A DNA stretch of 64,000 nt from Paracoccus methylarcula (GTDB lineage Bacteria > Pseudomonadota > Alphaproteobacteria > Rhodobacterales > Rhodobacteraceae), in assembly GCF_003007735.2 (NCBI RefSeq), contig NZ_PXNQ02000010.1:1-64000 (forward strand), given 5' to 3'. Made by a program: the position numbers and the translations under genes. Under the pieces are notes generated by a model that made no database searches, had not been told where the DNA came from, and was given only the letters and a program-made list of their open reading frames with translations. The number at the start of each line of letters is the position of its first letter. Within the stretch, counting starts at the first letter, position 1. Positions 28,323 to 37,347 of the stretch are shown one piece after another.

Positions 28323-29591
28323 CTAAGACCCTGTCAGCAGTTCCTCCAATACCAGCGCCATGACCTTGGCGCTGTCGGACATGTCCTGCACGCCGATCCA
28401 CTCATCCGGTTGATGCGCGAGATCCAGGACGCCCGGCCCATAGGCGATGCAGTTCTTCAGCTTGCCGATCCGGTCGATATGTTTCTGGTCATAGGTGCCG
28501 GGGCTGACGACATAGCCCGCCTCGCGCCCCAGGACATCCTGGATCGCGGCGGCGGTCGTGCGCACGACCGGGGCCCCCTTGTCGGTCATCGAGGGGATGA
28601 CCTCGAAGAGATCGCGGATCTCGTAGCGGAAACTGGGGCGTTGGGCCTTGACCCGCTCCATGAGCGCGGCGATCTCGGCCTTGACCTCGGCCAGATCCTC
28701 TTCGATCAGGAAACGGCGGTCGATCACGATGCGGCAGCGGTCGGGCACGCAGGGGGCGGGCAGGCCGGTATAATCCGCCGCCTGTTCCACCGCGCCGCCA
28801 TGGATCGAATTGATGTTCAGCGTCGAGGACCGCGCGCCTTCCGGGATCACCGGCATTTCCGTGTGTTTCCCGGCCAGCAGTGGCCATAGCGCCGCCTCCA
28901 TTTCCTCCAGCACGGCGCCCATGTGGCGGACGGCGCAATCGCCCAGGAAAGGCATCGAGCCATGCGCGATGCGGCCCTGGGTCTCGATCTCGGCCCACCA
29001 GACGCCGCGATGGCCAAGGCAGATGCGGTCCTTGTGCAGCGGCTCGGGGATGATGACGTGATCGACATGGGCGAATGCGCCCAGTTCCGCCAGATGGGCG
29101 ACGCCGCCATAGCCGCCGGATTCCTCGTCCGCGGTGGCACTGATTTCGACGCTGCCGGCATGGTCGGGATGGGTGGCGACAAAGGCCTCGGCGGCGATGA
29201 TGCTGGCCGCCAGTCCGCCCTTCATGTCGCAGGCGCCGCGGCCATAGATGCGATCGCCGTCCAGTTCCGCCCCGAAGGGATCGCGGCTCCAGCCATGGCC
29301 GATCTCGACCACGTCGTGATGGCTGTTGAAATGCACGAAATCGCCCGGCTTGGCACCCTGCCGCCGCGCGACGATGTTCCAGTGGGGAAATTCCTCGCAA
29401 TCGCCGGGGGCGCCATGGGCGCGGATCATCTCGCAGCGCCATCCCTGCCGCGACATGCGCGCTTCGAGATAGTCGCAGATGTCGCGGTAATGGCGTCCCG
29501 GCGGGTTCAGCGTCGGGATGCGGATCAGGTCCTGCGTCAGCGCGATCAGCTGGTCGCGGCGGTCGTCGATGGCATCTTTGAGGCGGCTCAT
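28323..29591 (-). CDS. M20-family deacylase (acetylornithine deacetylase/desuccinylase type)
   Basis: A 422-residue zinc amidohydrolase. The metal segments are HFNSHHDVV, GRGACDMKGGLAASI, TADEESGGYGG and the late GPGVLDLAHQPDEW, in the order of ArgE/DapE-like enzymes. Length and motifs fit 'acetylornithine deacetylase/succinyl-diaminopimelate desuccinylase family'. The precise N-acyl substrate is not clear and the gene is not next to arginine or lysine genes, so no symbol is given. Confidence 0.86.
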   Translation of the reverse strand: MSRLKDAIDDRRDQLIALTQDLIRIPTLNPPGRHYRDICDYLEARMSRQGWRCEMIRAHGAPGDCEEFPHWNIVARRQGAKPGDFVHFNSHHDVVEIGHGWSRDPFGAELDGDRIYGRGACDMKGGLAASIIAAEAFVATHPDHAGSVEISATADEESGGYGGVAHLAELGAFAHVDHVIIPEPLHKDRICLGHRGVWWAEIETQGRIAHGSMPFLGDCAVRHMGAVLEEMEAALWPLLAGKHTEMPVIPEGARSSTLNINSIHGGAVEQAADYTGLPAPCVPDRCRIVIDRRFLIEEDLAEVKAEIAALMERVKAQRPSFRYEIRDLFEVIPSMTDKGAPVVRTTAAAIQDVLGREAGYVVSPGTYDQKHIDRIGKLKNCIAYGPGVLDLAHQPDEWIGVQDMSDSAKVMALVLEELLTGS

Positions 29592-29714
29592 GGGGCAAGG
29601 CTAGGCGCATGGTCAACCGGTGGCAATATGGATCATTCACTCTTTACCGATCCCGGGCTTGCGCGTGGCGGCTGATGGCCTAAGATCCCCGCAAGTTGAA
29701 TTGGGAGATTTGAA

Positions 29715-30788
29715 ATGGCATCGCTGGAACAGCAGATTACCGACAGCCAGAAACAGGTGGCAGAGGCGCAGGGCAAGATCGCCGAGATGTCCAGGGTCCT
29801 GGACCGCGCCACCGCCAAGGCGGATGTGAAGGACCTGCCGCTGGATGTGGCCAATGCCACGCTGGCCGACGTTCACGCCCATACCGACGCGATGAACGCC
29901 AATATCGCCGAACTCATCATGGGGCTGGATGACGTGACATCCGGCTTTTCCAAGGATTTCGACGAACTGCGCAGCAAGACCGGGTGGGAGAAATTCGTAG
30001 GCGTCTTTGCCAGCGGCAAATCCGAGGCGATGCGGCAGGAACGTCTGCGCGCCGCCAGCATCGACGACAAGCTGCAGGACCTGATTTCCAAGTCCGACAC
30101 GATCACCCGTCTGCTGGAAGGCCAACTGGGGTTGCTGAACGAGCAGAAGGACAAGGTCGAGGCGAATCTGGGCCAGACCCTGACCGAGCGCGAGGAGGTG
30201 GTCGCGACGCTGGAAAGCCTGCGCGAGCGGATCGCGGCGATGGATCCCAAGCTGATCGAGCTGGAGAACAAGGTCGCCTCGACCACCGACGCCTCGGAAC
30301 GCACCGGCTACGAGACCGAGCTGGCCAATGCCAACAAGGATCACAATGCATTGGTGCAGGAAGAACAGGTCGCACTGGCCAAGTCGCAAACGCTGGAACG
30401 TTACATCGAGGCTGGCAAGACCTGGGTGGACAGCTTGCAGAACCAGGCGGCAACGCAGATGGTGCTGATCAACAAGCTGCAGACGGATACGCGCCAGCGC
30501 GTGGTGCTGTATGATGCGCTGACCAAGTCGCTCAAGACCGCGCAGCAGCAGGACGTGGCCCATCGCATCAACGAGATCGGCGTCAAGACCGACCAGGAGG
30601 CGCAGGCCGCCATGGCCGCCATCGGCACCGCCACCAATGATCGCATGGCCGACATGCTGGAGGCCCATGGCGATCACATGGTCTTCGCCCGCAAGGTGCT
30701 GGAGGAGAAGGCCAAGGCAGACGAACGCTTTGCCCGCCGCTTCGCCCAGATCGTCGAGAAGCATGACAGCAACCTGTATGGTGGCTAG
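29715..30788 (+). CDS. Long coiled-coil protein of unknown function
   Basis: A 357-residue, almost entirely helical soluble protein. It starts MASLEQQITDSQKQVAEAQG and is highly charged, with heptad-like runs through most of its length (for example GLLNEQKDKVEANLGQTLTE and NANKDHNALVQEEQVALAKS). No signal peptide or membrane segment is present. The organisation recalls TelA, PspA or other helical membrane-associated proteins, but I cannot assign a family. GGGAGA precedes the ATG. First gene of a six-gene, same-strand block with an AAA+ ATPase. Confidence 0.8.
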   Translation: MASLEQQITDSQKQVAEAQGKIAEMSRVLDRATAKADVKDLPLDVANATLADVHAHTDAMNANIAELIMGLDDVTSGFSKDFDELRSKTGWEKFVGVFASGKSEAMRQERLRAASIDDKLQDLISKSDTITRLLEGQLGLLNEQKDKVEANLGQTLTEREEVVATLESLRERIAAMDPKLIELENKVASTTDASERTGYETELANANKDHNALVQEEQVALAKSQTLERYIEAGKTWVDSLQNQAATQMVLINKLQTDTRQRVVLYDALTKSLKTAQQQDVAHRINEIGVKTDQEAQAAMAAIGTATNDRMADMLEAHGDHMVFARKVLEEKAKADERFARRFAQIVEKHDSNLYGG

Positions 30789-30791
30789 GCA

Positions 30792-31925
30792 GTGGCCGAG
30801 ACGGACAATCTTGACGCCGACCACCGCCGCTTCGATGACGAGGCGAGCGCGCGGGCCTTTTTCGACCAGACGCGCCGGATCGCCACCGTGCTGCCCGCCG
30901 CGCTGGCCGAGATGGTCCGCGACCGGCTGTTCAACCGGATCGAAACGGATGTCATCGGCGGCTATCTCTCGGCGCTGAAGGCCAGCATCGACGCCTTGTC
31001 GATGAAATACCTGATTTCGAACCGGATCGACGGTCCGCTCAGGCAGCATGTCACCATCGACATCCATGAATCCGGCCTGCCGGTCTGGTCCGAGATCGCA
31101 CAGACCGCCGCCGATGCCGCCCAGGCAGGCGAGGAGCTGGCCCGCACGGCGGATACGCAGGTCATCAAGGATAGGATGATCCGCGAGATCGTCGGCGAAT
31201 TGTCCATCCCGACCCGGCTGCAATACGCCATGTCGCAGCGGCTGTATTACGAGGCGCTCGCCAGGGGCGGGCTGTTCTGGCCGCAGATGCATCCGCAGGG
31301 TTTCTGGCTGTCGGGGCAGGAAGGGGGGCGGCGGCGCTGGCTGTTGCATTGGGCGGTTTATGACAGCCAGCTCAACGTGCCGGTTCTGTATCTGATGGAG
31401 GTGGACGATACCGGCCGCCACCCGCTGATCGAGGATGCCAAGCGCTGGCCCGAGGTGCGGGCGCATCTGCTGGCGCAATCGGTCACCTCGCTGCAATTGC
31501 TGACCATCGCGCAGGGCTTCGATCACGATTTCGACCGGCTGCATCCGCATCGGCTGCGCCGCATCGTGCTTGGCCCGGTCTATTCGCACAGTTTCACCGT
31601 GCAGGAAGGGCCGATCCGGCAGGTGCTGGAAAACGCCCGCGCTCCGACGGGTGAGGATTGGGCGATGGCGATGACGGTCGAGGATTTGCGGGCCAAGGGC
31701 GCGACGGTCGAATCCAGCGGCTTCTTCAGCGTGGTCGAGCGGCAGGTTTTCCATCTCGACCCGTTGGATACATATGGCGCGGGGCAGGGGGCGACCAGCG
31801 CCACCCGTGCCCTGATCCTGCCGCAGCGGCCCTATCAGGCGCTGGCGGCGCTGGACCCGGCGGGCTTTCGGGAGATCCGCAAATATGTGCCCGGACCGGA
31901 TGGCCGGGTGGTCGGATATCGCTGA
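30792..31925 (+). CDS. Hypothetical protein, second gene of AAA+ block
   Basis: A 377-residue soluble protein starting with GTG three bases after the preceding stop, so tightly coupled. No known motif was recognised. The N-terminal ~170 residues are helical; the middle contains MHPQGFWLSGQEGGRRRWL and VLYLMEVDDTG, suggesting a β-rich domain; the C-terminus has ALILPQRPYQALAAL. It probably forms part of a complex with its neighbours; this is inferred only from position. Confidence 0.72.
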   Translation: MAETDNLDADHRRFDDEASARAFFDQTRRIATVLPAALAEMVRDRLFNRIETDVIGGYLSALKASIDALSMKYLISNRIDGPLRQHVTIDIHESGLPVWSEIAQTAADAAQAGEELARTADTQVIKDRMIREIVGELSIPTRLQYAMSQRLYYEALARGGLFWPQMHPQGFWLSGQEGGRRRWLLHWAVYDSQLNVPVLYLMEVDDTGRHPLIEDAKRWPEVRAHLLAQSVTSLQLLTIAQGFDHDFDRLHPHRLRRIVLGPVYSHSFTVQEGPIRQVLENARAPTGEDWAMAMTVEDLRAKGATVESSGFFSVVERQVFHLDPLDTYGAGQGATSATRALILPQRPYQALAALDPAGFREIRKYVPGPDGRVVGYR

Positions 31926-31973
31926 CACGCATTATTGACATGTTCAGGCAGGCATTGGTCGAGAGAGGATTGA

Positions 31974-33898
31974 ATGGACGCGCGTAACGAAATGGAACTG
32001 CCCGAGGCCGAGATCCGGGCTCATTACCCCCAGGCCCTGTCGCTGCTGACCGGGTTCGAGCATGCGCCGCGCCTTGGCAAATCCGCCCCCGCAACCCAGG
32101 TCGAGCGGTCTCCGGGGATACGCACGACCCGCCGTTTCCGCTCGACCACGCCGGGGCTTGCGGGGCGCTCCACGGCGCGGGCAGAGGGCACCCAACTGCT
32201 CCAGCGGATCGAGGATGCCGGTGGGGACGAATTGCCGACCCCTGCCGCCGCGACCGTAACCCGCGCCCTGCGCCGCGCCATCGCCATCGCGCTTGCCGTG
32301 GCCGGTGAGGTGGCGGCGCGGTCGGGTGCGGCGGAATTGAAGCGCACCAATCTGGAAAGCCGCCTACCCGCCGACCGGCACCGCGAATTCGCGGAATTGC
32401 TGGCGGTGGAATCGCTGGCGGCGCTGTCGGTCATGGCCAATGCGGCGGCTTTCCTGCTGGCCGAACATGCCGGATCGCATGGTATCGAGGGTATCACCAG
32501 CGACGAGGTATTGACCGATAACCCGCTGGCCGCCCTGCAAGGTGCCTTGTGGGAACTGGATCAGAACCTCGCGCGCCACGCAAAGGATGACGAGACGCTG
32601 ATTGCCACCGTGCTGGGCTGGGCCGAGGCGCTGTCTTCCGCCACCGCCTCCCGGGGGGAGACGGCGGCGCGTATCGGTGCCTTCACCGGCGCAAGCTGGC
32701 GTGTCGAGGCGGATGATTTTCCCATCGCGGGTTTCTCCCCGGCCACGAAATCCCGTGGCCCGGCCCTGACCATGGCCTTCAAGAAACCCGAAGAGGTGAT
32801 CGGCAACGCCATCGCCAAGCATCAGGCGATGCGGCTGGCGCGGATGGTCGTCGCCTATGATTTCGAACGGATGAGCAATCCTTTCGTGGAACTGGGCGGC
32901 TTTGTCTTTACCTTCCTGGGCGATGGCCGCCCCGGCACCGGCAAGACGACGCTGATCCAGATGATGGCCGGGATGATCAATGATTACTGCATGGTCGCGG
33001 GCTATCCCTTTCGCTATCGCAACCTGTCGGTGGACAATATCGACAGCTACCAGGCAAATCCGGCCAGAATGCCCGCGCCTTCATCGACGCGGTGATCGAT
33101 CCCAAGGCGATCGGTTTCGGCACCATTGACGATATCGACCAGATCGCGGGCAAGCGCGGCGACCGGCAATTCTCGTCGGGCCAGCAGGAGATCACCGCCG
33201 TGTTGATGGAGGCTTTCGCCGGCGCCTCGACGGTGGTGCGCGGCAATTGCACCTTCGGGATGTTCAGCAACCATGCCGAGAATATCGACGATGCCCTGCG
33301 CCAGCGCGCCGCCGCCCGCTTCCTGATCGACGGGCCGATCACGCAGGACGATTATATCGACATTCTCGCCCTGCTTCTGGGCAAGCGTCACCAGATCCCG
33401 GTGGGCGATCACGATCTGATGCGCGCGCAGGCGATGCAAAAGGCCGTGGCGGACAGCTATGCCGGCCATTCCCGCCCGGCCGAGGCGGGGCTGGCGCGTG
33501 TTTTCGACGAGGTCACCCGCGATTTCGGCAAGCTGGAGACATTGGCCGAACTGGGCAGTTACCTGCACGCCATCGCCATGGCCGAGCCGCGTTTCACCGG
33601 CCGTGCGGTCAAGAACATCACCGATGCGGTCAAGGCCCGCGCGATGGATTTCGACATGCCCGACGAATGGTTCGAGACGCCCGAACCCTTCCTGCACCAG
33701 CCCTATGCGTGCAAGCTGGAGATGATCGAAGCCTTGCGTCAGCCGATCACGACAGAGATGGTGGTGCAGGAGATCAACCGCTATGCCGATAGCGAATGGC
33801 GTTATTCCGACAGCGCCGACGAGGCCGCCATCGAGGAAACCGTTCGCGGGATGGAGCGGATGGCAGAGGCCAAGCGGCGTTTCGCGGGGGAAGCTTGA
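31974..33898 (+). CDS. AAA+ ATPase, third gene of unknown block (frameshifted)
   Basis: A ~641-residue protein. Residues 1-300 are a poorly conserved helical N-terminal region. The ATPase core then has Walker A FLGDGRPGTGKTTL (residues ~314-327), Walker B-like GFGTIDDIDQIAGKR and a likely arginine-finger segment DDALRQRAAARF, followed by a helical lid. The frame breaks near 33060: SYQANP should continue as QNARAFIDAVIDPKA, needing one base restored. GAGAGGA lies just before the ATG. It is the probable motor of the six-gene block; its client is unknown. Confidence 0.8.
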
Positions 33899-33919
33899 CG
33901 TGACAAGGGGCAGCGCGAC

Positions 33920-35299
33920 ATGAAACGCCTCATCGAGAAGGGCCTGATGTTCGGCAACCTGATCCGGGTGGATTCGTCTGCCTGGATAGGTCTGTATAAT
34001 CGCGCGCTCAAAAAGCTGATCGGGCGGGAAACCGCCTTGACGGAGTTCCATATCGACATCTCGGGCTATTCGCCCGAGATCGGGGACGAGCTTGGCGATA
34101 TGGATTACCTCGCCCCGGACGGGGGAAATCGGTATTTCATCCTGCTCACGACCGAGCAGAAGACCGCGCCGATGCTGAATGCCGATCTGTCGGTCCTGCG
34201 CGACGTGCTGCGCCGCTTCATCACCGAGAACGAAAGCCAGCTTTTCAGCCTGACCGCCCGTGACGCCGTCATAGGCGAGATCGACGACCAGGTCTGGCAA
34301 TTGCGAAGCCCTGCCGATCTGCCGGCCATCCGCCACCTTCGCGTCAGTGCCGATACCACTGGCAACCACGTGGCCGAGGCCGACAAGCTGACCGCGATGA
34401 TCGAGCAATTCCGCTCTGACCCGGATGCCTGGTGGGATGATGTCCTGATCGCCCGGATGATCGAACAGGCGAAGAAATCGGGCGATGTGCTGCGTCACCC
34501 GATCCGCCTTGACCATACCGATTTCGAGGTACCGGATTTCTGGACCGACAGGTTTGGCGGCACCTATGTCATCCGCTCGGCGCAGGAACCGGCGGTGATC
34601 TTCGCCGATCCGGATCACGAGATCGAAGTAGAGGGATTCCTGACGCTGACCATCTCGGACCGTCACGCATTGGCGGCGTGGCTGGCGCGAAATGCCCTGG
34701 CCGAGCCGATCATCAATGCGCGCGGTGCCGACGCCGCCGCGATCCTGCGCCAGAAGATCGATTTCATCCTCGCCGATGCTGCGGTCTGGCTGTGCCTCGA
34801 CACCGGCAATGGCACAAGGGCGGAATTGCGCCGCGCCGCCGCCCGGATGGGGGATGATCTGCCCGCCGAGATCCGGGGATTGTCGGCGCTGCAACGCTAT
34901 GCCGAGCAGGGCGGCGACTGGCCAGTGATCGATAGCGGCGATCCCGCCTATTTCCATGCGCTCCGGGCAACATCAGGTCCGGCTCGTGACCTGGTCAACC
35001 GGCTGCTCTCGGAACTGGCCCCACAGGATGTGCGGCAATTGTTCATCACCCATAAGCCGCTCTTCTATCGCCTCTACCAGGACTGGCCGGATGCCAAACG
35101 CGCCTATGTCGCGAACATGCTGGCCCGCGAATACGCCATGGACAAGCAGGGCACGCGCGAGGCGCTGTTCGGCCCGGAACCGGATATGGCGGAACCGGAA
35201 CCCGCGCCCGCCTCTGCGGATCCATGGGGCATTCCGCGTGTCAGCCTGTCGAAAGGAGTGGTCGGACCCTGGGGCCGCGCTTCGGGAGGGGCGGGGTGA
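33920..35299 (+). CDS. Hypothetical protein, fourth gene of AAA+ block
   Basis: A 459-residue soluble protein with no motif I can name. Notable segments are FHIDISGYSPEIGDELGDMD, RYFILLTTEQKTAPMLNADL, FWTDRFGGTYVIRSAQE and FITHKPLFYRLYQDWPDAKR. The last ~45 residues are Pro/Ala/Glu-rich and end PWGIPRVS...GAG, probably a flexible tail. It may belong to a family of unknown function restricted largely to Rhodobacterales; I could not check this. The stop overlaps the next GTG. Confidence 0.7.
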   Translation: MKRLIEKGLMFGNLIRVDSSAWIGLYNRALKKLIGRETALTEFHIDISGYSPEIGDELGDMDYLAPDGGNRYFILLTTEQKTAPMLNADLSVLRDVLRRFITENESQLFSLTARDAVIGEIDDQVWQLRSPADLPAIRHLRVSADTTGNHVAEADKLTAMIEQFRSDPDAWWDDVLIARMIEQAKKSGDVLRHPIRLDHTDFEVPDFWTDRFGGTYVIRSAQEPAVIFADPDHEIEVEGFLTLTISDRHALAAWLARNALAEPIINARGADAAAILRQKIDFILADAAVWLCLDTGNGTRAELRRAAARMGDDLPAEIRGLSALQRYAEQGGDWPVIDSGDPAYFHALRATSGPARDLVNRLLSELAPQDVRQLFITHKPLFYRLYQDWPDAKRAYVANMLAREYAMDKQGTREALFGPEPDMAEPEPAPASADPWGIPRVSLSKGVVGPWGRASGGAG

Positions 35300-35577
35300 T
35301 CAAGTTTTTCCGCCTGATCGTGATCGTGCTGGCGGTCGAGGCGCTGTTCTTCGTCCTGCTCCGCATCTATATCCGGTCGCTCCGGTATGAAAAGCTGGAA
35401 CGAATCTGGGACGAACGCCATCCCGACAGGACCGGAGACAGCCCGGCCCGGGACGAGTTCGTCCGCAAATCGATGGTCGGTTACGAGAAATCGCTGAAGG
35501 TCAGGCTGACCTGGGCGGTTTTCATCATTCCGAACCTGGCGATCATGGGGATCGTCTATTGGGTGAACTGGCAGTAG
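35296..35577 (+). CDS. Small membrane protein, fifth gene of AAA+ block
   Basis: A 93-residue protein with two membrane helices (LIVIVLAVEALFFVLLRIYI near the N-terminus and FIIPNLAIMGIVYWVNW at the C-terminus) and a charged ~45-residue loop that contains IWDERHPDRTGDSPARDEFV. It starts with GTG overlapping the previous stop by 4 bp. It could anchor the soluble components to the inner membrane. Confidence 0.72.
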   Translation: MIKFFRLIVIVLAVEALFFVLLRIYIRSLRYEKLERIWDERHPDRTGDSPARDEFVRKSMVGYEKSLKVRLTWAVFIIPNLAIMGIVYWVNWQ

Positions 35578-35587
35578 GAGCCGCCGC

Positions 35588-36259
35588 ATGTATTATATCA
35601 AGCTTGTCCTCGGGGTGCTGCTCGGAATCGCGGTCTTCATGTTCCTCGACTACGCGTTGCCGTCCAAGAACACGGTGCGGATCACCAATACCTATAACCG
35701 GCTGACCTCGGTTACCTCGTCCAACGCGATCTTCTACGCCTCCGAGGATACCGGCACGGTCGAGAATGCCTCGGGCCAGCGCGATGTCCGCTTCATCGAT
35801 ACGGTGCGGCCCAATGGCAAGGTCTTCGTCTATCGCAACGAGGATACCGGCTGGATCTGGCCGCCCTATCTCAAATATGACAGTGCCAACCTGCATTCCG
35901 AGGCGACCAACCTGAAATCCGGCGCGGGCAATCCGCAATGGGTCAGCATCACCGCCTATGGATGGCGGATTCCGTGGCTGACCGCCTATCCGAACGCCAT
36001 CTCCATCGACACGCTGTCCGGCCCCAATGAGCGCCCCCGCAACTGGCCCGCCATGATCATCCTCGGCGTGCTCTTCCTGCTGCTTTTGCTGGCCTGGCGC
36101 ATGTGGGCGCAGTTCCGGCAGCGCACCATCGATCCGGCGATCCAATCCGTCGATGACACATGGGACAATGCCACCGACCGTGTCAGTTCCGAGGCCGCCG
36201 AGGTCCGCGGCCGCTTTAGCCGCTGGCTGGACACGTTCAGGGGCAAGCCCCGCAAATGA
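35588..36259 (+). CDS. DUF1523-family membrane protein, sixth gene of AAA+ block
   Basis: A 223-residue protein with an N-terminal membrane helix (LVLGVLLGIAVFMFLDYALP), a periplasmic β-rich domain and a second helix (MIILGVLFLLLLLAWRMWAQ) before a cytoplasmic tail. The domain carries RDVRFIDTVRPNGKVFVYRN, EDTGWIWPPYLKYDSANLHS and EATNL, which I recognise as DUF1523, a family seen in Rhodobacteraceae. Function unknown. A terminator follows, closing the block. Confidence 0.78.
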   Translation: MYYIKLVLGVLLGIAVFMFLDYALPSKNTVRITNTYNRLTSVTSSNAIFYASEDTGTVENASGQRDVRFIDTVRPNGKVFVYRNEDTGWIWPPYLKYDSANLHSEATNLKSGAGNPQWVSITAYGWRIPWLTAYPNAISIDTLSGPNERPRNWPAMIILGVLFLLLLLAWRMWAQFRQRTIDPAIQSVDDTWDNATDRVSSEAAEVRGRFSRWLDTFRGKPRK

Positions 36260-36264
36260 CGAAA

Positions 36265-36300
36265 GGGCGCGGTGAAACTTCTCCCGCGCCCCTTCTTCTT
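36265..36300 (+). terminator. Rho-independent terminator closing the six-gene block
   Basis: GGGCGCGG (36265-36272) and CCGCGCCC (36284-36291) form a perfect 8-bp stem. It is followed directly by the T-rich CTTCTTCTT start of repeat copy 3. Confidence 0.72.
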
Positions 36301-36351
36301 CATCCAAATATCCCGGGGAGTCGCGCGGCAAGCGCGACGGGGCAGAGCCCC
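36291..36351 (+). repeat. Interspersed terminator-associated repeat, copy 3 (short subtype)
   Basis: The plus strand reads CCTTCTTCTTCATCCAAATA then TCC, followed by CGGGGAGTCGCGCGGCAAGC and a GGGGCAGAGCCCC hairpin. It starts 32 bp after the DUF1523 stop and is nearly identical to copy 6 in reverse. Confidence 0.78.
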
Positions 36352-37347
36352 TCAACGCCCCCGGATCCGCGGATCCATCGCGTCACGCAGACCGTCGCCG
36401 ATATAGTTCACGCAAAGCACCGTCAGCGAGATGAATACCCCCGGCAGGATCACCCTGCTGGGATAAAGCGCCATCTGGTCTACCGCATCAAAGAGCAGCC
36501 GCCCCCAGGTCGGGAAATCCGGCGGGAAACCCAGCCCCAGGAAGCTCAGCGCACTTTCGGTGATGATCGCGGTGGCGATACCAAGGGTCGCGGCGACCAT
36601 GATCGGCGACAGGACATTGGGCAGGACATGACGCAGGATCATCCGGCGCGGCGGCGTGCCAATGGATTTGGCGGCCAGGATGAATTCGCGCTCTTTCAGC
36701 CCCAGCACATCGCCGCGCACGATCCGGGCCGATTGCATCCAGCTTGTCGCACCGATGGCCGAAACGATCAGCAAGAAGATGCCCATGGCCGGGCCGAAGG
36801 ATTGCGACAGCGGCTCGCGGAACAGCGTCACCATCAAGAGCAGCAGCGGCAGCAGCGGCAGCGCCAGGAACAGTTCCGTCAACCGCATCAGCGGCGCGTC
36901 GAGCCGGCGGAAATAGCCCGACAGAACCCCGATCGTGCTGCCTAGGAAAATGGCGATCAGCATCGCCGTCAGCCCCACCGCGATCGAGACGCGCCCGCCC
37001 GCCATCAGCCGGGCCAGCATGTCGCGGCCAAGCTGATCGGTGCCCAGGGGATGGGCTGCGGTAAAGCCGGTATTGCGGGCCCGGATATCGACATAGCCCG
37101 GATCGATGGTCCAGAGCCACGGCCCCACCGATACGAAAAGCAGCACCCCGACGAACAGCACCAGCGCGACCATGGCGCCCCGGTGGCTGCGGAATTGCCG
37201 CCAGACATCGCGCCACTGGCTGCGGGTTTCGCCACCCGCGACCTGCGGTTCATCAGGGGGCAGGGCGCTTGTGGCCGCTGCCGCCCCGGCGGTTTCCTCG
37301 ATCAGTTCCTCGGTATTCATCCGTTGCTGGCGTTCTGTCTCAGTCAT
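36352..37347 (-). CDS. Peptide ABC transporter permease, DppC/OppC type
   Basis: Inner-membrane permease, 331 residues from MTETERQQRM. It has an N-terminal cytoplasmic extension, HPLGTDQLGRDMLARLMAGG, the coupling loop FILAAKSIGTPPRRMILRHV and the closing DGLRDAMDPRIRGR, all typical of DppC/OppC. It overlaps the DppB-type gene by 8 bp. Its ATPase partner is probably the divergent two-domain protein at 42207-44042. Confidence 0.9.
   Translation of the reverse strand: MTETERQQRMNTEELIEETAGAAAATSALPPDEPQVAGGETRSQWRDVWRQFRSHRGAMVALVLFVGVLLFVSVGPWLWTIDPGYVDIRARNTGFTAAHPLGTDQLGRDMLARLMAGGRVSIAVGLTAMLIAIFLGSTIGVLSGYFRRLDAPLMRLTELFLALPLLPLLLLMVTLFREPLSQSFGPAMGIFLLIVSAIGATSWMQSARIVRGDVLGLKEREFILAAKSIGTPPRRMILRHVLPNVLSPIMVAATLGIATAIITESALSFLGLGFPPDFPTWGRLLFDAVDQMALYPSRVILPGVFISLTVLCVNYIGDGLRDAMDPRIRGR

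Noticed and set aside
29637..31928. A 763-residue open frame on the minus strand
   Set aside because: It is antisense to the coiled-coil gene and its neighbour, which have good starts, ribosome-binding sites and coupled junctions.
33040..33100. Programmed ribosomal frameshift in the AAA+ ATPase
   Set aside because: No slippery heptamer or downstream structure was seen, and seven other genes in the window carry similar breaks, which favours a sequence-level cause.
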